DNA from: Hymenobacter aerilatus | GTDB lineage: Bacteria; Bacteroidota; Bacteroidia; Cytophagales; Hymenobacteraceae | Length of the DNA: 64,000 bases | Assembly (NCBI RefSeq): GCF_022921095.1 | Contig: NZ_CP095053.1 | Location: 2,088,501 to 2,152,500 of the forward strand | Direction: 5' to 3' | Shown: positions 7,940 through 15,936 of the stretch, piece after piece | Position numbering within the stretch: the stretch's first letter is position 1 | How the letters are laid out: every line of letters begins with the position of its first letter | Made by a program: the position numbers and the translations under genes | Notes under the pieces: model-generated | Database searches by the model: none | Told to the model about the DNA's origin: nothing | What the model saw: the letters and a program-made list of their open reading frames with translations, nothing else

Positions 7940-10570
7940 TTATAGCGCCGCCAGGCTTTGCTCTAGTGCCGCAATCTTGGCTTCGGCGTCGGCCAGTTTC
8001 TGCCGCTCGCGCTCTACCAGATCCGGCTTGGCATTCTGCACGAACTTTTCATTCGCGAGCTTTTTCAACACCGATTCTCGGAAGCCTTGGGCATATTCCA
8101 GCTCTTTAGTCAGGCGTTCTTTCTCGGCACCGAGGTCAATCTGGCCTTCCAGCGGAACAAAAAACTCTGCCCCACCCGATACGAAGCCTACTGCCGCTGC
8201 GGGCGCGGTATCTACTACGTTGATGACCTCTAACGCTCCCAGTTTGCGTAGGATGCCGTCATAGTCTTGCAGCAACTGCGTGTCGTCGGTTTTAGCGGCT
8301 AGGGTCAGCGGCTTGTTGGGGCCAAGACCTTTTTGGTTGCGGATGTTACGAATGCCAGCCACAATGTCAAGGGCCTGGCTCATGCGCGCCAGCAGCTCGG
8401 TGGCACCTGCTTCGGGCTGTGGCTTGGGCCAGGCCGCTATGCAGAGGTAGTCCTTATCGGTGCGCTCGGCCAGTTCATGCCAGATTTCCTCCGTGATGAA
8501 GGGCATGAACGGGTGCAGCAGCTTCAGCAGGGTTTCGAGGTAGGCGGTGGTACGGCGCAGCGTCTCGGCGTCGATGGGTGCCTGGTAAGCGGGCTTCACC
8601 ATTTCCAGGTACACCGAGCAGAAGTCGTCCCACACCAGCTTGTACACCGTCATCAGCGCGTCACTCATCCGGAACTTCTCGAAGTGCTCATCCAGCTCTA
8701 CCAGCGTGGTGTGCAGCTTCGCCCCGAACCACTCCACGGCCTTTTGGTTGGCGAAGGGTAGGGCTGCGTCTACCTCCCAGCCTTGGGTCAGGCGGAAGGC
8801 GTTCCAGAGCTTGTTGGTAAAGTTGCGGCCTTGCTCTACCAGCTTGATATCGAACAGCAAGTCGTTGCCAGCCGGCGAGGAGAACAGCATACCGGTGCGC
8901 ACGCCATCGGCGCCGTACTGGGCAATAAGGTCGAGCGGATCGGGCGAGTTGCCGAGCTGCTTGCTCATCTTCCTTCCCTGGTCGTCGCGCACAATGCCGG
9001 TGAGGTACACGTTCCGGAAGGGTACCTCCTTGCGGTACTCCAGGCCGGCCATGATCATGCGAGCCACCCAGAAAAACAGGATTTCGGGGGCCGTTACGAG
9101 GTCGTCGGTGGGATAGAAATAGTTGATATCGGCATTGTCGGGGTCCTTGAAACCGTCGAACACCGAAATCGGCCATAGCCACGACGAGAACCACGTATCG
9201 AGCACGTCTTCGTCCTGGCGCAGGTCGCTGGCTTGCAGGTTTTGGTTGCCGCTTTGCTCGCGGGCCAGTTTCAACGCCTCTTCCGTATCTAGAGCTACTA
9301 CAAACGAGCCGTCGGGCAGGTAGTAGGCTGGAATACGCTGGCCCCACCACAGCTGCCGCGAAATGCACCAGTCGCGCACGTTTTCCATCCACGAGCGGTA
9401 CATGTTCTTGAACTTGGGCGGGTGCAGCTTGATTTCGTCGTTTTCGACTACTTCCAGCGCCTTCTTGGCCATGTGGTCCATCTTGCAGAACCACTGCAGC
9501 GACAAGCGCGGCTCAATCACGGCCCCGGTGCGCTCCGAGGTTTGCAGCACGCTGGCGTACTCTTCTACCTTGTCGAGCAGGCCGGCTTCCTCCAGGTCCT
9601 TCACCACGTTGCGACGCGCGGCAAAACGGTCCTGGCCCACGTACAGCACGGCTTTTTCGTTGAGCGTGCCATCGTTGTTTAGAATGTCGATAACCGGCAG
9701 GTTGTGCTTCAGCCCTAGCTCGTAGTCGTTCAGATCGTGCGCAGGCGTCACCTTCAGCGCGCCCGTGCCGAAGTCAATGCTCACGTACTCGTCCAGAATC
9801 ACCGGAATCTCGCGGCCCAGTAGCGGAATACGCACTTTCGCGCCGTGCAGGTGCGTGTAACGCGGGTCGTTGGGATTTACCGCTACGGCTACGTCGGCCA
9901 TAATGGTTTCTGGACGGGAGGTAGCTACCGTCAGCGCTTGTCCTTCGGCTCCTACTACCTCATATTTGAGGTGATACATCTTCGCCATCGTGTCCTTCGG
10001 AATCACTTCCTCGTCACTTAGCGCGGTACCGCCTTTGGGGTCCCAGTTCACCATGCGCACACCGCGATAGATCTGGCCTTTGCGGTACAGGTCCACAAAC
10101 ACGCGCAGTACGGCCTCGGTCAGCTCGGGCTCCATGGTGAAGCGCGTGCGGTCCCAGTCGCAACTAGCACCTAGCTTCTTGAGCTGCTCCAGAATAATGC
10201 CGCCGTACTTTTCCTTCCAGTCCCAGGCGTGGGTCAAAAACTCCTCGCGGGTTAGGTCCTTCTTGCTGATGCCTTTTTCCTGCAACAGCGCCACTACCTT
10301 GGCCTCGGTGGCAATGCTGGCGTGGTCGGTGCCGGGCACCCAGCACGCTTCCTTGCCCTGCATGCGCGCCCGGCGCACCAGCACATCCTGAATGGTATTG
10401 TTGAGCATATGCCCCATGTGCAGCACGCCCGTCACGTTAGGCGGCGGAATCACGACGGAGTAGGCGGGCTTGCGCGGGTTGGGCTTGGCGTGAAAAAAGC
10501 CTTTTTCCTGCCAGCGCTGGTACCACTTGGCTTCAACGTCGGCGGGAGAGTAGGTTTTGGCGATAGACAT
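7940..10570 (-). CDS. valS: Valyl-tRNA synthetase
   Basis: An 876-residue class I aminoacyl-tRNA synthetase that charges tRNA-Val in the cytoplasm. The HIGH signature is present as HMGH (51-54) within PPPNVTGVLHMGHMLNN, and the KMSKS loop as KMSKQ from K534. The editing (CP1) domain lies between them and contains TSRPETIMADVA. The anticodon-binding domain follows, and the C-terminal ValS coiled-coil arm (about 805-876, EKERLTKELEYAQG) is intact. Length and domain order are normal. It is monocistronic with its own consensus promoter about 26 nt upstream. Confidence 0.97.
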   Translation of the reverse strand: MSIAKTYSPADVEAKWYQRWQEKGFFHAKPNPRKPAYSVVIPPPNVTGVLHMGHMLNNTIQDVLVRRARMQGKEACWVPGTDHASIATEAKVVALLQEKGISKKDLTREEFLTHAWDWKEKYGGIILEQLKKLGASCDWDRTRFTMEPELTEAVLRVFVDLYRKGQIYRGVRMVNWDPKGGTALSDEEVIPKDTMAKMYHLKYEVVGAEGQALTVATSRPETIMADVAVAVNPNDPRYTHLHGAKVRIPLLGREIPVILDEYVSIDFGTGALKVTPAHDLNDYELGLKHNLPVIDILNNDGTLNEKAVLYVGQDRFAARRNVVKDLEEAGLLDKVEEYASVLQTSERTGAVIEPRLSLQWFCKMDHMAKKALEVVENDEIKLHPPKFKNMYRSWMENVRDWCISRQLWWGQRIPAYYLPDGSFVVALDTEEALKLAREQSGNQNLQASDLRQDEDVLDTWFSSWLWPISVFDGFKDPDNADINYFYPTDDLVTAPEILFFWVARMIMAGLEYRKEVPFRNVYLTGIVRDDQGRKMSKQLGNSPDPLDLIAQYGADGVRTGMLFSSPAGNDLLFDIKLVEQGRNFTNKLWNAFRLTQGWEVDAALPFANQKAVEWFGAKLHTTLVELDEHFEKFRMSDALMTVYKLVWDDFCSVYLEMVKPAYQAPIDAETLRRTTAYLETLLKLLHPFMPFITEEIWHELAERTDKDYLCIAAWPKPQPEAGATELLARMSQALDIVAGIRNIRNQKGLGPNKPLTLAAKTDDTQLLQDYDGILRKLGALEVINVVDTAPAAAVGFVSGGAEFFVPLEGQIDLGAEKERLTKELEYAQGFRESVLKKLANEKFVQNAKPDLVERERQKLADAEAKIAALEQSLAAL

Positions 10571-10595
10571 CGGCGGGAGAATCTTATTGAAGTAG

Positions 10596-10603
10596 CAAAA
10601 GTA
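10596..10603 (-). promoter_or_regulatory. -7 promoter element (TACTTTTG) for valS
   Basis: CAAAAGTA on the + strand is TACTTTTG on the - strand, an exact TAnnTTTG match 26 nt before the valS start. Confidence 0.7.
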
Positions 10604-10654
10604 TGGATTTAGCAGGGTCTAGAGTAGTGGCTTGAGGTAGGATTGGGTAAGGCC

Positions 10655-10772
10655 TGTCATCCTGAGCGCAGCGAAGGACCTTCTCACGCTGGCACGACAG
10701 GCGCACTAACGATTCGTCCTCACGTACATCGTTCACGCGTGAGAAGGTTCTTCGCTGCGCTCAGGATGGCAG
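10655..10772. repeat. Dispersed palindrome, family A
   Basis: Left arm TGTCATCCTGAGCGCAGCG, right arm CGCTGCGCTCAGGATGGCA. The inner halves CTTCTCACGC and GCGTGAGAAG also pair. It lies between ferredoxin and valS. Confidence 0.85.
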
Positions 10773-10803
10773 ACGGCTTTCTCAGTCCCTAACTTTTACC
10801 CCA

Positions 10804-10834
10804 CAAAAAAGCCTACCCCTTGGCAGAGGCAGGC
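10804..10834 (-). terminator. Terminator downstream of the ferredoxin gene
   Basis: On the - strand AAGCCTGCC and GGTAGGCTT form an imperfect stem followed by TTTTTTG. Confidence 0.65.
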
Positions 10835-10856
10835 TTCTGAGGAAAAGAAAACTAGC

Positions 10857-11207
10857 TTACGCTTCGGCGTGCAGCCATTCTTTCTTTTTCAGTAGCTCTG
10901 GCTCCGATTCGCGGTAGTCGGGGTCGTCTACGCAGCAGTCTACGGGGCACACGGCGGCGCACTGAGGCTCCTCGTGGAAGCCCACGCACTCGGTGCACTT
11001 ATCGGACACGATGTAGTAGTACTCGTCGGAAATCGGGGTTTGCGGAGCCACGCCCGACACCACCGTACCGCCGTCCATTTCCACTTCTTTCAGAGCCGTT
11101 CCATCGGCCCAGCGCCACTGGGCGCCGCCTTCGTAAATGGCATTATTGGGGCATTCCGGTTCGCAGGCACCACAATTGATGCACTCGTCGGTTATCATGA
11201 TGGACAT
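10857..11207 (-). CDS. Dicluster 4Fe-4S ferredoxin
   Basis: A 116-residue bacterial-type ferredoxin. The first cluster motif is CINCGACEPECP (C9, C12, C15, C19). The second is CTECVGFHEEPQCAAVCP (C71, C74, C83, C87), with the lengthened spacing between its second and third Cys that is typical of the FdxA/YfhL-like group. About 50 residues separate the clusters and contain a Trp- and Gly-rich insert. It is a soluble low-potential electron carrier. It is divergent from the acyl-CoA reductase gene with a 187-nt shared control region, so the two may be co-regulated. The electron partner is not known. Confidence 0.92.
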   Translation of the reverse strand: MSIMITDECINCGACEPECPNNAIYEGGAQWRWADGTALKEVEMDGGTVVSGVAPQTPISDEYYYIVSDKCTECVGFHEEPQCAAVCPVDCCVDDPDYRESEPELLKKKEWLHAEA

Positions 11208-11226
11208 AGCCGTCTGTCTTTTTATG

Positions 11227-11260
11227 CTAAAGTAACGTCTTCTCTTACGTAAGAAGAGCC
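11227..11260. promoter_or_regulatory. Divergent control region: -7-like element and TCTTACGTAAGA palindrome
   Basis: CTAAAGTA (11227-11234) reads TACTTTAG on the - strand, a near-consensus -7 for the ferredoxin. Next to it, at about 11243-11254, is the 12-bp perfect palindrome TCTTACGTAAGA, which could be an operator. No regulator was identified. Confidence 0.4.
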
Positions 11261-11394
11261 GCGAACGTAACGCGGGCCGACAAAAATAGAAACTAACTCG
11301 CAGTGCGCGTAATTTTAACCCGCGAATATTGACCTGAAGTGGGTTTACAGCCTGGCTTCACGTAAACTTCAGCCTTCCACCCCATCTTTCCTAT

Positions 11395-12405
11395 ATGAAT
11401 CATTCTGACCGCCTGGCGGCCTTTGTGGCCCTGGGCCAGCGTTTACAACACTTATCTGAAGACGAACTTGCCGGCCTCGGTGCCCGCGCCCGCAATCAAA
11501 ACAATTGGTTTACGCCGACCAACGTAGCCTACGCACTCAAAGGCATTGCCGAGCTACTGGCCGAGGAGCCGTTGCGGCAGTGGGCTGGCCGCTACCCCGC
11601 CGAGCCAGAGCAGCCCCGCCAGATTGGCGTGGTGATGGCCGGCAACATTCCGCTAGTAGGCTTCCACGATCTACTGTGTGTACTGCTAAGTGGCCACATT
11701 CTGCTGGCCAAACCCAGCTCCGACGACACCGTGCTCATGACCTGGATTGCCAGTGAGCTGGTAAAGCTAGAGCCGCGCTTCGAGGAAATGATTCGTTTTG
11801 TGCCGCGCCTAAATGCGGCCGATGCGTTTATCGCCACCGGCTCCGACAACACCGGGCGCTATTTTGAATACTACTTCGGCAAGAAGCCCAACCTGATCCG
11901 GCGCAACCGCACCAGCCTGGCTATCCTAACGGGCCGCGAAACGGAACACGACCTAGGACTGCTGGGTGAGGATATTTTCCGCTACTATGGCCTGGGTTGC
12001 CGCAACGTGAGCAAGCTGTATGTGCCGGTGGGCTTCTCCTTCCCTACCCTGCTCGATGCGCTGCAACCCTGGCAGCATATTCTCGACCATCACAAATACC
12101 AAAACAACTACGATTACAATAAGAGCATTCTGCTGGTGAACGGCGTGCCGCACTACGACAACGGATTTGTGCTGCTCACGGAAAGCCCGCAGCTGGTGTC
12201 GCCTATCTCGGTGGTGCACTACGAGGGCTACCAGCACGAGATAGACCTAGTAGAGCGCCTAACCACTGTGGCTGCGCAAACGCAGTGTCTGGTGTCGGCG
12301 GGAGGGCAGTATCCGGGCAGTTTTGCGTTTGGTCGGGCCCAGCATCCGCAGGTATGGGATTACGCCGACGGCATCGACACGATGAAGTTTTTGGCTCAGT
12401 TTTAA
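11395..12405 (+). CDS. Acyl-CoA reductase (LuxC-like)
   Basis: A 336-residue protein of the LuxC/acyl-CoA reductase family (aldehyde dehydrogenase-like fold). Visible features are IGVVMAGNIPLVGFHDLLCV, the VLLSGHILLAKPSSDD segment and the candidate catalytic Cys202 in YYGLGCRNVSKLYVP. This is shorter than classical LuxC, but matches the version common in Bacteroidota. The family reduces acyl-CoA to aldehyde with NAD(P)H. The physiological acyl substrate here is unknown. It faces the dicluster ferredoxin gene divergently, an arrangement that suggests a functional link. No LuxAB or LuxE gene is nearby, so bioluminescence is not implied. Confidence 0.88.
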   Translation: MNHSDRLAAFVALGQRLQHLSEDELAGLGARARNQNNWFTPTNVAYALKGIAELLAEEPLRQWAGRYPAEPEQPRQIGVVMAGNIPLVGFHDLLCVLLSGHILLAKPSSDDTVLMTWIASELVKLEPRFEEMIRFVPRLNAADAFIATGSDNTGRYFEYYFGKKPNLIRRNRTSLAILTGRETEHDLGLLGEDIFRYYGLGCRNVSKLYVPVGFSFPTLLDALQPWQHILDHHKYQNNYDYNKSILLVNGVPHYDNGFVLLTESPQLVSPISVVHYEGYQHEIDLVERLTTVAAQTQCLVSAGGQYPGSFAFGRAQHPQVWDYADGIDTMKFLAQF

Positions 12406-12513
12406 TGGAAGTATAATTCCATTTTAATACGTTTCAAATGAGTAGAAGCGTTATTTACCAACTTCTCCCCTAATCAGACGCCCCCGCGTCTACCCACTTT
12501 AGCTTTTCAACCT

Positions 12514-12819
12514 ATGCCCTTCACACCTTCGACAGACACAGCTGAAATCATTGAGAAAGAAGCTATTCCTAGTCTGCACTTTCCTACCGAAGATGTTCTC
12601 ACCGACCCGCTCGACCAGCAGCGCCGCCGCCATGATGCTGAACGGGCTACAGCCCTAGGCAACAACTACCAAGGCAAAGTAGACATCTATTTCCGCACGT
12701 CCGACTACATCACCCGCCGCGTGCACACCAGCATCTGGGCCAGCCACGACAACAGCCTTACCTTGAAAGCCGGTGTGTCCCTACCCTTGCAGGCTGTGCT
12801 AGGGTTTGATTTTTATTAA
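12514..12819 (+). CDS. Conserved-looking hypothetical protein
   Basis: A 101-residue soluble protein with no signal peptide or membrane segment. The N-terminal half is acidic (TDTAEIIEKEAIPSLHFPTE). The C-terminal half reads like a small beta-rich domain (GKVDIYFRTSDYITRRVHTSIWA, then LKAGVSLPLQAVLGFDFY). No known motif was recognised. The good frame, the codon usage like its neighbours and a following family A palindrome support a real gene. Function unknown. Confidence 0.65.
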   Translation: MPFTPSTDTAEIIEKEAIPSLHFPTEDVLTDPLDQQRRRHDAERATALGNNYQGKVDIYFRTSDYITRRVHTSIWASHDNSLTLKAGVSLPLQAVLGFDFY

Positions 12820-12831
12820 TAGAAGCGTAAG

Positions 12832-12947
12832 ACAAACATGTCCTCCTGAGCGCAGCGAAGGACCTTCTCACGCGTGAACGACCGTCATAATAACGACTCG
12901 TTCACGCGTGAGAAGGTCCTTCGCTGCGCTCAGGAGGACATGTTTGT
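12832..12947. repeat. Dispersed palindrome, family A: perfect 49-bp inverted repeat
   Basis: Arms 12832-12880 and 12899-12947 match at every position around an 18-nt loop. The usual CATCCTGAG word is CCTCCTGAG here, changed in both arms. The outer ACAAACATG/CATGTTTGT flanks also pair. It is a convergent intergenic location. Confidence 0.95.
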
Positions 12948-12972
12948 TTAAAACACCTAAACAACCTATCAA

Positions 12973-13845
12973 CTACAACCGATCCAGCGTCTTCACAATC
13001 AAATCGTTGATGACGTCTTCTGAATTGGTGGCAAACTCGCCGGTGGCGCGGTTGGCTACAATGGCGTTCAACGACACAACTTCGTGGCCGAGTAGGCGGC
13101 CCAGGGCATAGTACCCGGCCGTTTCCATCTCAAAGTTGGTGAGGCGCAGCTCGCCCTCGGCGCTCTGGTGGCGGAAGTTTTGGAATTGCTGAATCAGATC
13201 GGGCTGGCGTAGGTCGAGGCGCAGCACGCGGCCCTGGGGTCCATAGAAACCGGGGCAGGTGAGCGTGTTGCCTACCACCATGTCTTTGCCAAGCTGCTCA
13301 CGCAGCAAATCGGAGCCGCGCACGCAGTAGGGACGGTAGGGCAGTTGTAGCGCCTCCTGAATGCCGGTGGCTACTTCCACTTCCAGACCAGTTTCTACCA
13401 AGGGATAGAACTGCATCAGCGAGTCCAAGCCCACGGCGTGCTCCGTAACCAGGTGTGAGCCCACTGGAATATCGGCCTGCAAGGCGCCGCTGGTACCAAT
13501 ACGCACAATGCGCAGCTGAATCCGCTCGTCGTGCGGGCAAGGCTCCCGCCCTACAAAGTCGATGTTGACCAGCGCATCCAGCTCATTGAGCAGAATATCA
13601 ATATTATCGGTGCCCATGCCGGTCGAAATTACGGTGAGGCGCTTGCCTTTGTAGTAGCCTACGTGGGTCACAAACTCGCGCTTGTGAATTTGCGTCTCAA
13701 TAGAATCGAAATGCCGGCTGACCATTGGCACCCGCTCCGGGTCGCCCACCGTGATGATGGTGTCGGAAATATGATCGGGGAGCAGGTTGAGGTGGTAGAT
13801 GCTGCCGTCTTTGTTCAGGATCAGCTCCGATTCGGGGATGGGCAT
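12973..13845 (-). CDS. Nucleoside phosphorylase (uridine phosphorylase-like)
   Basis: A 290-residue PNP/UDP-phosphorylase-family enzyme. Features include TIITVGDPERVPMVS (phosphate-binding Gly-Asp-Pro region), VISTGMGTDNIDILLNE, RIGTSGALQADIPVGS and the nucleoside-binding segment around NFEMETAGYYALGRLLGHEVVS, whose FEMET is the ribose-binding Glu-Met-Glu motif. It cleaves purine or pyrimidine nucleosides with phosphate in the cytoplasm for salvage. The base specificity is uncertain; uridine is favoured by the overall resemblance to Udp. A TATCTTCG-like element lies upstream near 13871. Confidence 0.9.
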   Translation of the reverse strand: MPIPESELILNKDGSIYHLNLLPDHISDTIITVGDPERVPMVSRHFDSIETQIHKREFVTHVGYYKGKRLTVISTGMGTDNIDILLNELDALVNIDFVGREPCPHDERIQLRIVRIGTSGALQADIPVGSHLVTEHAVGLDSLMQFYPLVETGLEVEVATGIQEALQLPYRPYCVRGSDLLREQLGKDMVVGNTLTCPGFYGPQGRVLRLDLRQPDLIQQFQNFRHQSAEGELRLTNFEMETAGYYALGRLLGHEVVSLNAIVANRATGEFATNSEDVINDLIVKTLDRL

Positions 13846-13887
13846 AGGAAGGTGTTTTAGGTAGGAGAAGACGAAGATAAAAAAAGC

Positions 13888-13987
13888 GTCATCCTGAGCG
13901 GCGCGAAAGACCTTGTACCCACAAAACGAGTCGTTGGTACGATGGTCGTTTTGGCGTGAGAAGGTCCTTCGCGCTGCTCAGGATGAC
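13888..13987. repeat. Dispersed palindrome, family A (partly degenerate inside)
   Basis: GTCATCCTGAGCGGCGCGAAAGACCTT is mirrored by AAGGTCCTTCGCGCTGCTCAGGATGAC with small differences. The inner word ACGAGTCGTT is shared with the copies at 5493 and 56698. Confidence 0.8.
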
Positions 13988-14003
13988 AAACTATTTACAG
14001 TAC

Positions 14004-14957
14004 CTACTTCGCAGGTGCTCTATACGACAACAAGCCCTGCTCGGGGTTATAGTTGTTGCTGTTTTTGGGGTAGGTGCCGGTGCCGTCGTAGGGACGCTTA
14101 TCGGGGTGCTGCTGGCAGGTAGGCGAGCAAGCGCCCTCCAATTGCTCGGCGCAGGCTTCGCAAAGCGGCAAGTGGTCGTTGCAGTGCGGATTGGCACAGT
14201 TCACCATGCGCGCCGAGGGCGTGTGGCAGTTATGGCAAGTGGAAATAATCGTCGGGTTGACGCTGTTAACATCTACGGCCACACGGCCGTCGAACACGTA
14301 GCATTTGCCGTCAAAATCCTCGCCGCCGGCTTCCAGACCGTACTTAATAATGCCACCGTGCAGTTGGTACACGTTCTCGAAGCCCTGCTCCAGCAGAAAC
14401 GCACTGGCCTTTTCGCATTTGATGCCGCCGGTGCAGTAGGTCAGGATTTTCTTGTCTTTGTACTGCTCCAACTCCCCTACCTTACCCGGAAACTCACGGA
14501 AGTTTTCGATGTCGAGCGTGACGGCGTTTTTGAAGCGCCCCAGCTCGTGCTCGTAGTCGGAGCGCACGTCTAGCACCACCACATCGTCCTGGTCCTTCAT
14601 GTCCTTGAATTCCTGGGGCGAGAGGTGGATGCCGGTACGTTCGTAGGGCTTGATATCGGGTAGGCCTACGTGCACGATTTCGGGCTTCACGCGCACGTGC
14701 AGTTTCTGAAAGGTGTGCGCCTCAGCAGGTTCTATTTTAAACTCCAGCGCCGCAAAGCGCGAATCGGCCTTCACTACCCGCATGTACTCCTCGCAGTCGG
14801 CCCGCCGGCCCGATACCGTGCCGTTCAGTCCTTCCGGTGCCACAATAATGCGGCCGCGCAAGTGCAGGCGCAGGCACAGGCGGTGGTGCTCTTCCCGAAA
14901 CGCCTCCACATCGTCGATGGGTGCGTAGCAGTAGTACAACAGAACGAGGTAATCCAT
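14004..14957 (-). CDS. trhO: tRNA uridine(34) hydroxylase, rhodanese-domain (TrhO/YceA, UPF0176)
   Basis: A 317-residue protein. It has an N-terminal acylphosphatase/ferredoxin-like UPF0176 domain (about 1-105, with IVAPEGLNGTVSG), a central rhodanese domain (about 120-215) with active-site Cys175 in TYCTGGIKCEKAS, and a C-terminal Cys/His-rich segment (about 237-285, CHNCH...CANPHC...CEACAEQ...CSPTCQ) that looks zinc-binding. TrhO hydroxylates U34 of tRNAs in an oxygen-dependent step toward cmo5U/mcmo5U. Length and motifs are normal, and the gene is monocistronic. Confidence 0.92.
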   Translation of the reverse strand: MDYLVLLYYCYAPIDDVEAFREEHHRLCLRLHLRGRIIVAPEGLNGTVSGRRADCEEYMRVVKADSRFAALEFKIEPAEAHTFQKLHVRVKPEIVHVGLPDIKPYERTGIHLSPQEFKDMKDQDDVVVLDVRSDYEHELGRFKNAVTLDIENFREFPGKVGELEQYKDKKILTYCTGGIKCEKASAFLLEQGFENVYQLHGGIIKYGLEAGGEDFDGKCYVFDGRVAVDVNSVNPTIISTCHNCHTPSARMVNCANPHCNDHLPLCEACAEQLEGACSPTCQQHPDKRPYDGTGTYPKNSNNYNPEQGLLSYRAPAK

Positions 14958-15064
14958 TTTCCAATTAAAAATTAAGAATCGAGAGTTAAAATCTTGGCAT
15001 ACTGACTATTCAACCAGGACTTCTTCAACTCAACAACCTAGTCTACACTTTTTAGCAGCTATTC

Positions 15065-15700
15065 TTAACTGACTTTCGCAGCGGGGTTTCCGAACACAGT
15101 TTGATTGGCCGCCACATCGGCCACTACAACCGAACCAGCGCCTACACGAGCTTTCTTCCCAATTTTAACGCCTGCCACCACAATAGCACCCGAGCCAATG
15201 AACGCCTGGTCGCCTACCTCGACGCCGGTATTGAGGATAGCGCCGGCGCCTACCTGCGCGTATTCGCCCAATTGCACTTTGGTTTCGATTACCGCGTTGG
15301 CCCCGATAATGCAGCCATCGGCTATTTTGGCGGTGCTGGCCACTACGGCATTGGCACCTACCAGGATGCCGTGGCCGAGCCACGCATGCTCGGCTACGCT
15401 GGCGCGGGCGTGAATGGCGTTGACGGGCGCTACCTCATACTCGTCGTGCAGCATACCGGTGAGGCTGCGGCGGCTGGCTACGTCCTCGGTGGCCACAAAC
15501 ACCTCGCACTTCTTACCCAGCAGTTTCAGCAGGTCTTTATTGTCGGTGTTGCCCATCACGGGCACATCGTTTACTTCGGTGTCTTGCAGTTGGGCGTCGT
15601 CGTCGAGCAGGCAGTAGACCACCACATCGTTGCTCAGAAAGGAGTCGAGGGCAGCGGTGCCCACGCTCTGAGCGCCCAGAATGATTACGGGATTTTCCAT
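15065..15700 (-). CDS. NeuD/PglD-like hexapeptide-repeat acetyltransferase
   Basis: A 211-residue protein from ATG 15700 (MENPVIILGAQSVGTAALD). The N-terminal Rossmann-like NeuD/PglD domain (about 4-80) is followed by a left-handed beta-helix of hexapeptide repeats (about 95-205: VGANAVV, IGANAVI, VGAGAIL, IGSGAIV, VGAGSVV). Such enzymes transfer acetyl from acetyl-CoA to amino or hydroxyl groups of nucleotide-linked or surface sugars. Substrate unknown. The frame extends upstream to 15802, but the -7 element at 15747-15754 lies inside that extension, so 15700 is the likely start. Confidence 0.87.
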   Translation of the reverse strand: MENPVIILGAQSVGTAALDSFLSNDVVVYCLLDDDAQLQDTEVNDVPVMGNTDNKDLLKLLGKKCEVFVATEDVASRRSLTGMLHDEYEVAPVNAIHARASVAEHAWLGHGILVGANAVVASTAKIADGCIIGANAVIETKVQLGEYAQVGAGAILNTGVEVGDQAFIGSGAIVVAGVKIGKKARVGAGSVVVADVAANQTVFGNPAAKVS

Positions 15701-15746
15701 ATAAAAGAGAACAGCCCACGCGGGGCCGGAGTTTGCAGCGAAACCA

Positions 15747-15754
15747 CAAAGATA
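15747..15754 (-). promoter_or_regulatory. -7 promoter element (TATCTTTG) for the NeuD-like gene
   Basis: CAAAGATA on the + strand is an exact TAnnTTTG match on the - strand, 47 nt before the chosen start. It argues against the longer reading frame. Confidence 0.65.
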
Positions 15755-15797
15755 GGTTGAATGGTGAAGTTGTGAATAGAGAAGTTGAGCAGCGTGT

Positions 15798-15914
15798 GTC
15801 ATCCTGAACGTGCGAAAGACCGTCTGTCAGTTGAACGAGTGATTGTTACGTCATTCGTTCTAGTGTGATGGAGTCCCTCATCCCCACTTGATGCGCGGAA
15901 TACCTACGTGACAG
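15798..15914. repeat. Degenerate dispersed palindrome, family A
   Basis: GTCATCCTGAACGTGCGAAAGACC and an inner CAGTTGAACGAGTGATTGTTACG are recognisable. The right arm has decayed to a few words (GTGATGGAGTCC, GTGACAG). It is an ageing copy between a membrane protein gene and the NeuD-like gene. Confidence 0.6.
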
Positions 15915-15936
15915 ATGTATTGCATTTACAACTTCA

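Noticed and set aside
8688-9494. 268-residue - strand frame within valS
   Set aside because: Out-of-frame overlap inside a complete valS; Arg/Pro/Gly-rich shadow composition.
11395-12405. LuxC-like protein as evidence of bioluminescence
   Set aside because: No LuxA, LuxB, LuxD or LuxE in the window. The family is widespread in non-luminous Bacteroidota.
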